Shown one piece after another: positions 43,733 to 52,944 of a DNA stretch of 64,000 nt (the first letter of the stretch is position 1; each line of letters begins with the position of its first letter). This stretch comes from Mycobacterium simulans (GTDB lineage: Bacteria > Actinomycetota > Actinomycetes > Mycobacteriales > Mycobacteriaceae), in the NCBI RefSeq assembly GCF_900232995.1, contig NZ_OCVX01000003.1, positions 2,202,895-2,266,894 of the forward strand. The letters run 5' to 3'. The translations under genes and the position numbers were made by a program. The notes beneath the pieces were generated by a model that saw nothing but the letters and a program-made list of their open reading frames with translations, searched no databases and was not told the DNA's origin.

Positions 43733-45442
43733 TCAGTCGAGCACCGGAATCAGTAGCCGCGAGGCTGAGCGGACGGTGTTCAGGCTGCTGGTCCCGACGC
43801 TGGCATGACGGAACTTCATTATCGCCGGTGCCGACGCGTCCTGGTCATCGCTGGTGAGCACCAATTGAATGCGGTGGCCGCGCTTGAACCGTCGAGCATT
43901 GGGAACCAACGGGATTCGATAGACGACATCTTCGCCCAACGGCACCGCCCGTGCATTCCGGCACGGCAGCACCGGCGCGCCGGGGCGGCTGGCCGCCTCG
44001 TCTACCTCGCGCATGCTGGCACGCAACCAGCCCGCGGTCACATCACAGGTGCGGCCGTCCGGCGTCACGTCCTGCAGCGTCGCCATCCATGCGGTGTCGA
44101 TCGCGGTCGCCGATGCGACCAGCCGCAGTTCAATCTCGCCCACAACATCCAGATCCTCGCTCAGCGGCGCGCTGGTCCAGGTCAGCACCGACGGCGGATC
44201 GATCGCGCTCGGCTTGACTCGTCCGAGACCGGATCCCAGCACCATGAACTCACGACTGCCCGGCGCACCCTCGTCGTCCCCCAACAAGCCGTCGGCTCTC
44301 AGGGTGAGTTCGCGGTGCGGAGCGGCCGACGGCGGCCACGAGTCCGCCGTACGCCACTGGTCGGCGCCGGGCAGGAAGTAGCGGATCGGCGGCCCGTCGG
44401 TGATCCCGGTGTCGCGGCCCTTGAGCCAATGGTCATACCAAGCCAGGGCCTCGGTGTGCAGGCTCTCCCAAGGCCAGGTCAGGCCGAACTTGCCGAGCAG
44501 ACCCATTCGCACACATGCGTTGTCCGACAAGCCTTTCCACGTGTAGAACGTCGACGGCAAGTGCAGTGGCACGTTCTCCCAGTCGCACCCGAGGTACACC
44601 GGAATATCGACTTCTTTCAGCAATGGCAACAGATTTCGCTCGTCCCACCACTCGTCGCGGGTTGGATGCTTGACCACGGATTCCAGCCACAACTCGTCCC
44701 ATGGGTGGGGGTTGTGCGGCAGCCTGATGAGTTGGCGCAGCATGGTCACTGCCGCTTCTCCGTTCGCGGTCGCGAATTTCTTATGCAGCCGTGGGCTGTT
44801 CAGCACGCGGCGGGCCAGACCGACCGGTTTGCCGCGCCACAGCTTGTCGCTGCGCTCGGAGGTCAGCCCGATCATCGCGAGGAAGGGCGTGACGAACGAC
44901 GAGCTCAACAGGCCGTGGTGGTTGGCGGCCTCGTACGCGTCCGCCGTCACGGCAAGAGGGAAGATCGCCTTGAGGTGTGGCGGGCGCTCGACCGCCGCGG
45001 CGAGTTGAGTCATCGCGAAGTAGCTGATGCCGATCATGCCGACATTGCCGTCGCACCAGGGTTGGGCGGCGACCCACTCGACGAGGTCGTACATGTCCCG
45101 GCGTTCCTGTGCGTCGAAGAAGCCAAAGGTGCCGCCGGATCCGCAGGTGCCGCGCACGTTGGCGATGACGTGCACGTAGCCGCGCGACACCCAGAAGTCC
45201 GTCACGCCTGCTTCGATGAATCCGGCGGGGGCGCCGAGATCCTGCATCTGCCTGGGGTACGGCGAGGCGGCGATCAGCGCGGGGAAGCGGCCGTCTGAAT
45301 CGGGCCGGTGGACGTCGGCCAACAGATTGGTGCCATCGCGCATGGTGACCGGTGCATTGATGTCGCTGCGCTTGGTGTAGCGCGGTTCGCTGAGGTTGCG
45401 GTATTGCCGGCCGGTGGTCTGCGGGCCGTTGAGGGTCTGCAT
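43733..45442 (-). CDS. CocE/NonD-family X-Pro dipeptidyl-peptidase-like hydrolase
   Basis: A 569-aa serine hydrolase. The catalytic core carries NVRGTCGSGGTFGFFD, the nucleophile loop GMIGISYFAMTQ and a C-terminal beta-sandwich (LTWTSAPLSEDLDVVGEIELRLV, FKRGHRIQLVLTSDDQ) as in CocE and acyl/ester hydrolases. The ATG at 45442 is chosen because the longer frame crosses the divergent TetR gene. Resembles Rv2800 in M. tuberculosis, which is not at this locus there. Substrate unknown. Confidence 0.85.
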   Translation of the reverse strand: MQTLNGPQTTGRQYRNLSEPRYTKRSDINAPVTMRDGTNLLADVHRPDSDGRFPALIAASPYPRQMQDLGAPAGFIEAGVTDFWVSRGYVHVIANVRGTCGSGGTFGFFDAQERRDMYDLVEWVAAQPWCDGNVGMIGISYFAMTQLAAAVERPPHLKAIFPLAVTADAYEAANHHGLLSSSFVTPFLAMIGLTSERSDKLWRGKPVGLARRVLNSPRLHKKFATANGEAAVTMLRQLIRLPHNPHPWDELWLESVVKHPTRDEWWDERNLLPLLKEVDIPVYLGCDWENVPLHLPSTFYTWKGLSDNACVRMGLLGKFGLTWPWESLHTEALAWYDHWLKGRDTGITDGPPIRYFLPGADQWRTADSWPPSAAPHRELTLRADGLLGDDEGAPGSREFMVLGSGLGRVKPSAIDPPSVLTWTSAPLSEDLDVVGEIELRLVASATAIDTAWMATLQDVTPDGRTCDVTAGWLRASMREVDEAASRPGAPVLPCRNARAVPLGEDVVYRIPLVPNARRFKRGHRIQLVLTSDDQDASAPAIMKFRHASVGTSSLNTVRSASRLLIPVLD

Positions 45443-45443
45443 A

Positions 45444-45473
45444 GTTTCACGGTATGTTGAAACTAGTCTCAAC
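45444..45473. promoter_or_regulatory. Overlapping palindromes between the hydrolase and TetR genes
   Basis: GTTTCA at 45444-45449 and TGAAAC at 45458-45463 form an inverted repeat with an 8-base spacer. Overlapping it, GTTGAAACTAGTCTCAAC at 45456-45473 is an 18-bp palindrome with one mismatch. Both lie in the 36-base gap between the divergent starts, an ideal TetR operator position. Confidence 0.7.
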
Positions 45474-45478
45474 GCAAG

Positions 45479-46105
45479 ATGAAATTGCACTGTATGGTGA
45501 GGTCTGTGGCGAGACGCTCGATCACCCCGGGTCCACGCGACGAACGTGGCGTGTTGGCGGCGCGCATCCTGGCCGCGGCCCGCGAGGAGTTTGCCGAACA
45601 CGGCTGGGCCGGAACGGCAATCCGCGCCGTCGCTCGCGCCGCCGACGTCGACCCCGCGCTCATCTACCACTACTTCGGCTCTAAGGAAGGCCTGCTCGAC
45701 GCGGCGACTGCGCCGCCACAGAAGTTTCTCGAGTCGGTCGTCAAGACGTGGGCGACGCCCCGGGCCGATCTGGGCAGGCAGCTGATCCGCAATGTGCTGG
45801 ACATCTGGACGGATGAGGAAGTTGGTCCGGCACTGCGGGCGGTGGTGCTGACCGCCGCACACGAAACCAAGACCCGCGAAAAACTACGGGTGCTCGTCGA
45901 GCGCGGCCTGATCGGCGAGTCGACCCTTGGTGGCGACGAGGATGAACGGCTGCGTCGCAGTGGTTTGATCTCCAGTCAGCTGATCGGGTTCGCGTTGTTG
46001 CGATACGTCTGGAAGATCGAACCGATTGCGTCGATGCCGGACGACGAGGTGGTGGCGGCGATGGCGCCCAACCTGCAGCGTTACGTCGACGGCGACATCA
46101 GCTGA
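45479..46105 (+). CDS. TetR-family regulator divergent from the CocE hydrolase
   Basis: A 208-aa regulator with N-terminal HTH (FAEHGWAGTAIRAVARAADVDPALIYHYFGSKEGLL) and a TetR_C-type half (VGPALRAVVLTAAHETKTREKLRVL). It starts 36 bases from the divergent hydrolase gene, and the palindromes between them point to control of both. The start may be the ATG at 45479 or ATG 45494. Confidence 0.88.
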   Translation: MKLHCMVRSVARRSITPGPRDERGVLAARILAAAREEFAEHGWAGTAIRAVARAADVDPALIYHYFGSKEGLLDAATAPPQKFLESVVKTWATPRADLGRQLIRNVLDIWTDEEVGPALRAVVLTAAHETKTREKLRVLVERGLIGESTLGGDEDERLRRSGLISSQLIGFALLRYVWKIEPIASMPDDEVVAAMAPNLQRYVDGDIS

Positions 46106-46147
46106 CCGGTGCCGGCGCCAGCCTGGATGACCCGGGACAATAAACAC

Positions 46148-46906
46148 ATGGCTCGACGGGTGCGGTTACTGCTGGTGGCGATCGCCGTCGCGGCTGCTGC
46201 TGTTGCCGGCTGCGAGGTCAATCGCACGAGTTCGCCTGTCTCGGGGACGGTCACTATGCGCCCTGTGGGTACCACCGCGCCGTCGACTCCTGGCGTGCCG
46301 CCGGTCAGCGACGCCGCACGCGCGGCCGGGTTCGTCGATGTTCGGAGTGTGGTTGCCGACGCGGTGATCGATCTGCGCTATGCAACGACGAACAATTTCA
46401 CCCATACGCAGTTGTATCCCGCCGACGCTAGGTGTCTCGTGCACGAATCGATGGCGCGCGGCCTGGCGGCGGCCGCGACGGCGCTGCGCCCGCACGGACA
46501 GTTGCTGGTCTTCTGGGATTGCTACCGCCCGCACGACGTTCAGGTCCGGATGTTCAACGTGGTCCCCAACCCGGCGTGGGTGGCACGTCCGGGCCAATAT
46601 GCGAACAGTCATGAGGCGGGCCGTTCGGTTGACGTGACGTTCACCAGCCCGCAGCAGCCGTGCCCGTCTGAGCGCCGCGCGTCCGGATTCTGTCTGGCCG
46701 ATATGGGCACCGACTTCGACGACTTCTCCTCGCGGGCAAAAGCTTTCGCAACCCAGGACGTCAGCGCCGAAGCACAGGCGAACCGGGCCCGATTGCGGGA
46801 CGCCATGAAGTATGGCGGTTTGACCGTTTACTCCGGTGAGTGGTGGCATTTCGACGGTCCGGGTGCCGGAGTAAACCGCCCGATTCTCAACGTGCCGGTC
46901 GACTAA
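46148..46906 (+). CDS. lpqR: D-Ala-D-Ala dipeptidase lipoprotein LpqR (VanX family)
   Basis: A 252-aa lipoprotein of peptidase family M15D. The lipobox is VAGC (AAAVAGCEVN). The zinc site is seen in SHEAGRSVDV (first His and Asp) and EWWHFD (last His), with FWDCYRPHDVQ upstream. VanX-type enzymes cut D-Ala-D-Ala; in M. tuberculosis the gene is Rv0838. The ATG at 46148 gives a proper signal peptide. Confidence 0.9.
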   Translation: MARRVRLLLVAIAVAAAAVAGCEVNRTSSPVSGTVTMRPVGTTAPSTPGVPPVSDAARAAGFVDVRSVVADAVIDLRYATTNNFTHTQLYPADARCLVHESMARGLAAAATALRPHGQLLVFWDCYRPHDVQVRMFNVVPNPAWVARPGQYANSHEAGRSVDVTFTSPQQPCPSERRASGFCLADMGTDFDDFSSRAKAFATQDVSAEAQANRARLRDAMKYGGLTVYSGEWWHFDGPGAGVNRPILNVPVD

Positions 46907-46993
46907 GCGACATGAATGTCTGTCGCGCCTAGCGTTAGGCGTGCGTCGCGACCTGAGCAAACAGCGGTATTGGCATTCTCTTTTTTTGCAAGT

Positions 46994-47017
46994 ACGTTAT
47001 TCATGTATAGATAATGT
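46994..47017. promoter_or_regulatory. AT-rich inverted repeat upstream of the LLM gene
   Basis: ACGTTAT at 46994-47000 and ATAATGT at 47011-47017 are inverted repeats with one mismatch and a 10-base spacer, in an unusually AT-rich stretch (CTTTTTTTGCAAG precedes it). Likely promoter and operator of the LLM gene. Confidence 0.45.
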
Positions 47018-47042
47018 AGATCCGGCACTTCGTGGAGGAATG

Positions 47043-47999
47043 GTGCGCATCGGAGTGATGATCGGACCCGAACGCGGGGATTCCGCGCGCAAGGTCACTC
47101 GGATGCTGGCCGACATTGACTGGGCCGAAAGTGCCGGCCTCGACAGCGCGTGGATCCCGCAGATACCCACGGACTTCGACGCGCTGATCGCGGTGGCCCT
47201 GATGGGGATGCGCACCCGCCGCATTGAATTGGGTACCGCAGTTGTTCCGCTGCAAGCGCAGCACCCAATTGCGTTGGCTCGCCAGGCGTTATCGGCGCAT
47301 GCCGCCTCGGGCGGCCGACTAGTGCTGGGTGTAGGACCATCGCACCACTGGATCGTGGACGACATGCTCGGCCTTCCCTACGAGCGGCCCGCCGCGTTCA
47401 CCCGGGATTACCTTGAGGTGCTGCGCGCAGCGTTCGCCAACCCCGGGCCGGTTGATGTGGAGAACGCCACCTTCCGAGTGCACAACCCCCTCGACCTGGC
47501 GCCGGTGGCACCGCTGCCCGTGTTGGTAGCCGCACTCGGACCGGTGATGCTGACGCTGGCCGGTGAACGCGCTGACGGCACCGTGCTGTGGATGGCCGAC
47601 GAGCGCGCGGTGGCCGAGCACGTCGTCCCAAGGATCGCCAAGGCCGCGGACAATGCCGGGCGACCGGCGCCGCGGATCGTCGCCGGCATTCCCGTATGCC
47701 TATGCAGCGCAGGAGAAGTCGACGCAGCCCGCGAGCGCGCCAACCGGATCCTCGGAGAGGCCGAGGTTTCGCCGAACTATCAGCGGTTGCTCGGCTACGG
47801 CGATGCCCAAGACGTCGGCGATATCTGCGCGGCCGGCGACGCGGAGGCAATCCTGGCCAGGTTCCGGCGATTCGCCGACGCCGGCGTGACCGATCTATCG
47901 GTGCGGCTGTTGCCCATCGGCGAAAACCGGGACGAACTCGTCGCCTCCAAGCGTCGAACCCGCGAGATGATCGCGGCGCTCGCGACGGAGCTGCGCTGA
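47043..47999 (+). CDS. LLM-class F420-dependent oxidoreductase
   Basis: A 318-aa luciferase-like monooxygenase-fold protein. It begins VRIGVMIGPERGDSARKVTRM and has SAWIPQIPTDFDALIAVALMG, the F420-binding-type RIELGTAVVPLQAQHP and GRLVLGVGPSHHW. Mycobacterial members usually use F420H2. GGAGGA at 47033-47038 favours the GTG at 47043 over the ATG at 47040. It is the first gene of the accessory catabolic region and is absent at this place in H37Rv. Confidence 0.85.
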   Translation: MRIGVMIGPERGDSARKVTRMLADIDWAESAGLDSAWIPQIPTDFDALIAVALMGMRTRRIELGTAVVPLQAQHPIALARQALSAHAASGGRLVLGVGPSHHWIVDDMLGLPYERPAAFTRDYLEVLRAAFANPGPVDVENATFRVHNPLDLAPVAPLPVLVAALGPVMLTLAGERADGTVLWMADERAVAEHVVPRIAKAADNAGRPAPRIVAGIPVCLCSAGEVDAARERANRILGEAEVSPNYQRLLGYGDAQDVGDICAAGDAEAILARFRRFADAGVTDLSVRLLPIGENRDELVASKRRTREMIAALATELR

Positions 48000-48002
48000 G
48001 CG

Positions 48003-48317
48003 CTACGGGCGGTACTCGCTCGTCACCTCGAGCAGGCGCATGACCGGCGGCGGATCGAATTGCAGCGCATCGGACATGTGCAAGTTCCGCGCATTGTCGA
48101 GCATGTTCTGTAGCACGCTCTGCAGATCGTCGGCCTCGATTTCGTAGAGAGCGACGTATGGCCCCTCGTCGTCGACGGGTCGCAGCCGGCGCGCCGAGAC
48201 GAAGCCGTCGAGCGCCACGAGTTCGGGTATGTGGACCTCGTCGTACCAGGTGTTGTACTCCTGGTCGCGATCTGGCGAGCTGGGTCGAGTCTCGACATGA
48301 ATGATGCCTTTGGGCAT
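48003..48317 (-). CDS. EthD/dimeric alpha-beta barrel family protein
   Basis: A 104-aa small ferredoxin-like-fold protein with NTWYDEVHIPELVALDGFVSARR, a pattern typical of EthD and DUF4286-like dimeric barrels found with oxidative degradation enzymes. It is convergent with the LLM gene (stop to stop) and 30 bases downstream of the ferredoxin gene on the same strand, so it is probably cotranscribed with it. Confidence 0.78.
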   Translation of the reverse strand: MPKGIIHVETRPSSPDRDQEYNTWYDEVHIPELVALDGFVSARRLRPVDDEGPYVALYEIEADDLQSVLQNMLDNARNLHMSDALQFDPPPVMRLLEVTSEYRP

Positions 48318-48347
48318 GGTCGCTTCTTCCTTGTGGTCCCTCGTGAC

Positions 48348-48629
48348 TTATTCGTAGCGCACGGTGATCGATGCCGTGTCGGGTATGCCCTGGCAGGTCA
48401 GTATGTAACCTTCGGCCACTTCGTCGTCGTCGAGTGCGTCATTGGCCCGCATGGTTGCGCTGCCCTCCGTGATCCTGGCCATGCAGGTCGCGCAGTTGCC
48501 GGCCTCGCAATTGAAGGGTGGGTCGAGCCCGGCCCGGCGGGCGCTTTCCAGCAGCGTTTCGCCAGGCGCCCGCGGAACGGACACTTTCTTGCGGTCCAGG
48601 TAGATCGTCACCGTGCCAGGTTCCGTCAT
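48348..48629 (-). CDS. 2Fe-2S plant-type ferredoxin
   Basis: A 93-aa ferredoxin. The cluster cysteines are in FNCEAGNCATCMARI (CX4CX2C) and the distal YILTCQ. It would pass electrons to an oxygenase or reductase; no P450 or Rieske enzyme lies nearby. The ATG at 48629 is chosen; the longer frame is antisense to the acyl-CoA synthetase. It is divergent from the synthetase gene across a GAGAATA palindrome. Confidence 0.92.
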   Translation of the reverse strand: MTEPGTVTIYLDRKKVSVPRAPGETLLESARRAGLDPPFNCEAGNCATCMARITEGSATMRANDALDDDEVAEGYILTCQGIPDTASITVRYE

Positions 48630-48674
48630 GACCACTCTCTTGGACAGGCATCCACACTTGCGTTCTTCACTATA

Positions 48675-48689
48675 GAGAATACTATTCTC
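48675..48689. promoter_or_regulatory. GAGAATA-n-TATTCTC operator, ferredoxin/FadD
   Basis: GAGAATACTATTCTC is a perfect 7-1-7 palindrome midway between the divergent ferredoxin and acyl-CoA synthetase starts. A close relative is found at 55029-55043, at the other divergent promoter of the same cluster. Confidence 0.75.
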
Positions 48690-48735
48690 ACAAGACGATA
48701 GGATCTTCTCACGACCGCACGAAGGGGAACGCGAC

Positions 48736-50148
48736 GTGACCGATCCGGGCGCGCTCGTGTACGAGGAACGGCAATTCAGCCTGTCCGACCTCGACGCGCT
48801 GGCCGGCGGACTTGCAGTGGTGCTGACCAAGATGGGGGTGGGCGCCGGCGGTCGGGTGGCGGTCATGGCGTCCAACCGGCCCGAATTCGTCGCCGCGCTG
48901 AGTGGGATCTGGCGGCTGGGTGCGTCGGCGGTGCTGATCGGCACCGCATGGAAGCGCGACGAGGTCGAGCATGCGCTGGCGGTGACCAACCCGGAACACG
49001 CAGTCGGTGACCATCCGGTGCTGGCTGGTCTGATGCCGATGCTGCATCTGGATGAACCGATCCGTGCGGCAGATCCGGTGCGCGGCTCGCCGGCGCCCGA
49101 AAGCGACGCGCTGCTGGTGTTCAGCTCCGGCACTACCGGCCTGCCCAAAGCCGTCCGCCACACCCACGCTTCGTTGGACGCGGCAATCCGGCACTGGCGC
49201 GCTGCGCTGCAGCTGACGGATAACGACCGCATTCAGGTGGCCACACCGCCAGCACACATCCTCGGCTTGCTCAACATCCTTACGGCGCTGCGCACCGGTG
49301 CCTGGGTGCGGCTACATCCGCGATTCGACATCGACGCGATGCTGCGCCACATCGAAAACGACTGCATCACAATCGAAATGGCGGCCGCGCCGATCGCGCT
49401 GGCCATTGCCTCGCACCCGAAGCTGGAGTCCTACGACCTATCGTCGCTGCGGTTCATCATGTGGGGTGCCACTCCGGTCACGGCCAGCATCGCCGAGACC
49501 GTGACCCGGCGCACCGGCATCGGGTGGGTCCCCGCGTATGGCACCACGGAGTTGCCCGTGATCGCCTGCAACCCGCTCGAAGGGGCTCGGCTCGACGCCG
49601 TGGGGCGCCCGGTGCCGGGAGTGAAGCTGCGGATCGTGTCGCTGGACACCGGAGAGTCGGTCCGGCCCGGAGAGGTGGGTGAGATTCAGGCGCGGTCGAA
49701 TTCGCTGATGGCCGGCTACCTGCCGGCCGACGCGACCGCCGACGTGTTCTGTGACGGCTGGTACCGGACCGGGGACGTGGGCTCGCTCGACGGCGACGGT
49801 TGGTTGCGGATCACCGACCGCCGCAAAGAGATGATCAAAGTGCGCGGGTTCCAGGTCGCGCCCGCCGAGATCGAGACGGTGCTGCACGGTCATCCGGCGG
49901 TCAAAGACTGCGCGGTATTCGGCGTTCCCGACGGTGCCAATGGGGAGGCGGTCGTTGCCGCGGTCGCGACCCACGGCCCCAGCAACCCCGCAGTCGCCGC
50001 CGAGCTCGCCGCCCGGGTGGACGCGAAGCTGGCTGGCTATAAGCGACTGAGCCAGGTCGTATTCGTGCCCGACGTTCCTCGCCTACCTTCGGGCAAGGTG
50101 CTGCGCCGAGAGCTGAAGGAGCGCTATGGATGTACGTCTGACAGCTGA
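48736..50148 (+). CDS. Acyl-CoA synthetase / AMP-dependent ligase (FadD-like)
   Basis: A 470-aa ANL-superfamily ligase, shorter than usual FadD proteins. The AMP-binding P-loop is VFSSGTTGLPKAVRHTH, with YGTTELPVIA, WYRTGDVGSLDGDGWLRITDR and the C-terminal catalytic-lysine region LPSGKVLRRELKERY. It would activate the unknown carboxylic acid degraded by this cluster. The stop overlaps the start of the first acyl-CoA dehydrogenase by 23 bases. Confidence 0.9.
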   Translation: MTDPGALVYEERQFSLSDLDALAGGLAVVLTKMGVGAGGRVAVMASNRPEFVAALSGIWRLGASAVLIGTAWKRDEVEHALAVTNPEHAVGDHPVLAGLMPMLHLDEPIRAADPVRGSPAPESDALLVFSSGTTGLPKAVRHTHASLDAAIRHWRAALQLTDNDRIQVATPPAHILGLLNILTALRTGAWVRLHPRFDIDAMLRHIENDCITIEMAAAPIALAIASHPKLESYDLSSLRFIMWGATPVTASIAETVTRRTGIGWVPAYGTTELPVIACNPLEGARLDAVGRPVPGVKLRIVSLDTGESVRPGEVGEIQARSNSLMAGYLPADATADVFCDGWYRTGDVGSLDGDGWLRITDRRKEMIKVRGFQVAPAEIETVLHGHPAVKDCAVFGVPDGANGEAVVAAVATHGPSNPAVAAELAARVDAKLAGYKRLSQVVFVPDVPRLPSGKVLRRELKERYGCTSDS

Positions 50149-51031
50149 ACAGCAGCTGCTACGGGACGCCGCCGCCAAGCTAGCCGACGATCTTGGACCC
50201 GCAGCAGTGCAAGACTTGGCTGACGCGAAGCGAATCACGCGTCTGGACAAGCACATTGATACGACCGGATGGCGATCGTTGCGTTCCGACGGAGCTTCTG
50301 GTGTCGAAGTAGCGGTAGTCGCAGAGGAACTCGCGCGCAGGCTGGTCGATGCGCCGTTCCTCGGGCCGGTCCTGGCCGATGACCTGGCTCGCCACCTCGA
50401 TGCCGACGTCGGCGATGTCACGTTCGCGGTCGGCGAAATCGCCATCGATGCCCGCGGGTATCGGAGGGCCTTGCTGCTTTCGGGGACCACGGTTCTGACG
50501 GCCGAGCTGGACGGCATCTCCGCTGGCGCGGATCTGACCAGAACCAGCACGCGCATTGCGGGATCGCCGGTGGCTATCGGCGAGGTGTCGGTGGAAGCTG
50601 CCGGACGGTGGCAGGCGCTGGCTTTGGTGGGCACGTCGGCGGACCTGATCGGAGATGCACGCGGTGCGCACGCGGTTGCCTGCGACTACGCGAAAGTGCG
50701 TGAACAGTACGGTAAACAGATCGGTTCATATCAAGCCATCGCCCACTTGTTGGCCGAAAGCCTTGCGCTGATCGAAGGCTCGGTGAGCGTACTGCGGCAT
50801 GCCGCGTGGGCGGTTGACGAACTCGAACCGGCGCAAGCCATTCGGGCCGCTCAGATCGCGAAGGTCTACTGCGCGCGCGCTACCCGGACCGTCTGCGAGA
50901 CCGCGGTGCAGGTGCACGGCGGGATTGGCAATACCTGGGACTGCCTGGTGCATGTGTACCTGCGCCGGGCGCTGACCTCGACCGAGCTGTGGCCGGCAAG
51001 GTGGGAGGAGATCGACCTTGGACTTTCGTGA
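50126..51031 (+). CDS. Acyl-CoA dehydrogenase, small subunit-like
   Basis: A 301-aa acyl-CoA dehydrogenase-fold protein, beginning MDVRLTAEQQLLRDAAAKLA and carrying CDYAKVREQYGKQIGSYQAIAH and VQVHGGIGNTWDCLVHVYLRRA. It is shorter than ordinary FadE and is paired, with a 14-base overlap, with a second FadE. This is the arrangement of mycobacterial heterotetrameric alpha2-beta2 acyl-CoA dehydrogenases used on sterol or terpenoid side chains and rings. Substrate inferred only as an atypical acyl-CoA. Confidence 0.88.
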   Translation: MDVRLTAEQQLLRDAAAKLADDLGPAAVQDLADAKRITRLDKHIDTTGWRSLRSDGASGVEVAVVAEELARRLVDAPFLGPVLADDLARHLDADVGDVTFAVGEIAIDARGYRRALLLSGTTVLTAELDGISAGADLTRTSTRIAGSPVAIGEVSVEAAGRWQALALVGTSADLIGDARGAHAVACDYAKVREQYGKQIGSYQAIAHLLAESLALIEGSVSVLRHAAWAVDELEPAQAIRAAQIAKVYCARATRTVCETAVQVHGGIGNTWDCLVHVYLRRALTSTELWPARWEEIDLGLS

Positions 51032-52106
51032 CTCGCCGCAAGAGGCCGCCTTCCGGGAACGCCTACGATCCTGGCTTTCGTTGCACGCCAAGGAGTTTTC
51101 CGGCTCTGGCGATGAGTACTGGACCCGTCAGGCCGAGTGGCATCGGGCCCTCTACCGAGAGGGCTTCTTCGGGTTGTCGTGGCCCCGCGAGTACGGCGGC
51201 CAGGCGCTGCCTGCGGTGTACGACGTCGTCGTCGACGAAGAGCTGGCGCGCGCCGGCGCCCCGCCGCGTCCCAGCGTCGGCTACCTGGTCTACGGAATCG
51301 GCAGGCATGGCAGCGACGCACTCCGGCGACGCTTCCTGCCCGGCATCATCGATGGCACCGAGCGGTGGTGCCAGGGATTCAGTGAACCCGGCGCGGGTTC
51401 GGATCTGGCGTCGCTGACCACCACCGCTACCCGCGAGGGCGACAACTATGTGGTGCACGGGCAAAAGATCTGGACCAGCTACTCGGATGTGGCCGATTGG
51501 TGTCTACTGCTGGCTCGCACCGACCCGGCGGCCAAACGACACCGCGGCCTATCGGCGTTCGTCATCGCCATGAAACAGCCTGGCGTGCAACAGCGTCCGC
51601 TGCGCATGATGAATGGCGTCAGCAACGAATTCGGACAGGTGCTTTTCGACGGTGCGACGGTCCCGGCCGACCGGATGGTCGGCTCCCCCGGCGACGGCTG
51701 GGCAGTGGCCATGACCGTCGTCGGCCACGAGCGTGAGCCGTCCACACTGGGCTACGCGGCCAGATACAACAAGCTCGTCCGAACTCTGTTGGCGCGCCAC
51801 GACGGTCCGGTAACCGAAGAGCTCGCATGGGCGGCCATCCAGGCCGAAATGCTGACCCACCACGTCCGGCGCCGGCTGTCCGAACAGCTCGACGGAGTTT
51901 CGCACGGCCCCGAGGGATCGCTGGACAAGTTGCTGATGACCTGGGTCGAACAGTCCGTGGGACACGCCGCCTTGGCCGTTGGCGGCACCCACGACCCAGA
52001 CCTGTTCAGCGCCTACCTCTATAGCCGCGCCCAGAGCGTGATGGGCGGTACCTCGCAGATACAGAAGAACATCATCGCTTCACGAATCTTGGGACTGGGA
52101 GTCTGA
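51018..52106 (+). CDS. Acyl-CoA dehydrogenase, large subunit-like
   Basis: A 362-aa FadE. It begins MDFRDSPQEAAFRERLRSWL and has the FAD-binding CQGFSEPGAGSDLASL and VVHGQKIWTSYSDVADWC, and the C-terminal MGGTSQIQKNIIASRILGLG. Together with the overlapping smaller FadE it probably forms a heteromeric enzyme that introduces an alpha-beta double bond. Confidence 0.92.
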   Translation: MDFRDSPQEAAFRERLRSWLSLHAKEFSGSGDEYWTRQAEWHRALYREGFFGLSWPREYGGQALPAVYDVVVDEELARAGAPPRPSVGYLVYGIGRHGSDALRRRFLPGIIDGTERWCQGFSEPGAGSDLASLTTTATREGDNYVVHGQKIWTSYSDVADWCLLLARTDPAAKRHRGLSAFVIAMKQPGVQQRPLRMMNGVSNEFGQVLFDGATVPADRMVGSPGDGWAVAMTVVGHEREPSTLGYAARYNKLVRTLLARHDGPVTEELAWAAIQAEMLTHHVRRRLSEQLDGVSHGPEGSLDKLLMTWVEQSVGHAALAVGGTHDPDLFSAYLYSRAQSVMGGTSQIQKNIIASRILGLGV

Positions 52107-52107
52107 C

Positions 52108-52902
52108 GTGTACGACATGCCGACCGAAATCGACGTGCACGCCGATGGGGCGCTGCGGATCATCACGCTGAACCGTCCGGATGCCCTTAACGCTGTCAAC
52201 GACAATTTGCACGTCGGCCTCGCGCGGCTGTGGCAACGACTAACCGACGATCCCACCGCGCGCGCAGCAGTGCTCACCGGCAGCGGCAAAGCATTTTCGG
52301 CCGGTGGGGATTACTCGTATCTCGCCGAGCTCGCCGAACACGCCGACTTGCGTGCCAAGACCATTCGCGACGGACGCGAGATCGTGCTCGGCATGGCACG
52401 CTGCCGAATTCCGGTGGTGGCAGCCGTCAATGGCCCCGCCGTCGGGCTTGGGTGCAGCCTGGTCGCGCTTAGCGACATCGTTTACATCGCCAGGGACGCC
52501 TTTCTCGCCGACCCACATGTGCAAGTCGGGTTGGTGGCCGCTGACGGCGGACCGCTGACCTGGCCGCTGCATATCAGTCTGCTGCTGGCCAAGGAGTACG
52601 CCCTTACGGGAACCAAGATTCGCGCCGAGCGTGCCGTCGAGCTTGGCTTGGCCAACCACGTCGTCGACGACCCGGTCGCCGAAGCGCTGGCCTGCGCGAA
52701 GCGAATCATGGAACTGCCCCAGCAAGCGGTCGAAAGCACCAAGCGGGTGCTCAACATTCATTTGGAGCGCGCCGTGCTGGCGAGTCTGGACTACGCGCTT
52801 TCGGCCGAGCACCAGTCGTTTACCACCGATGACTTCCGGAACATCGTCACCAAGCTGACGGCCGGCAAGAACTCCGCTCGTAGCTCGACTACGAGGCCAT
52901 GA
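52108..52902 (+). CDS. Enoyl-CoA hydratase/isomerase family protein
   Basis: A 264-aa crotonase. It carries LNRPDALNAVNDNLHVGL, the oxyanion-hole sequences KAFSAGGDYSYLAEL and NGPAVGLGCSLVALSDI, and ADPHVQVGLVAADGG. It would hydrate the product of the FadE pair. The GTG at 52108 follows the FadE stop by one base; the ATG at 52117 is an alternative start. Confidence 0.92.
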   Translation: MYDMPTEIDVHADGALRIITLNRPDALNAVNDNLHVGLARLWQRLTDDPTARAAVLTGSGKAFSAGGDYSYLAELAEHADLRAKTIRDGREIVLGMARCRIPVVAAVNGPAVGLGCSLVALSDIVYIARDAFLADPHVQVGLVAADGGPLTWPLHISLLLAKEYALTGTKIRAERAVELGLANHVVDDPVAEALACAKRIMELPQQAVESTKRVLNIHLERAVLASLDYALSAEHQSFTTDDFRNIVTKLTAGKNSARSSTTRP

Positions 52903-52944
52903 GCACCCGTCGCCGATCCATCGGGTCGGCGAGGCGGCGGTAGG

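Noticed and set aside
43805..45298. A 497-codon open frame on the plus strand
   Set aside because: Antisense to the CocE-type hydrolase with catalytic motifs; the plus-strand translation is low-complexity Arg/Gly-rich.
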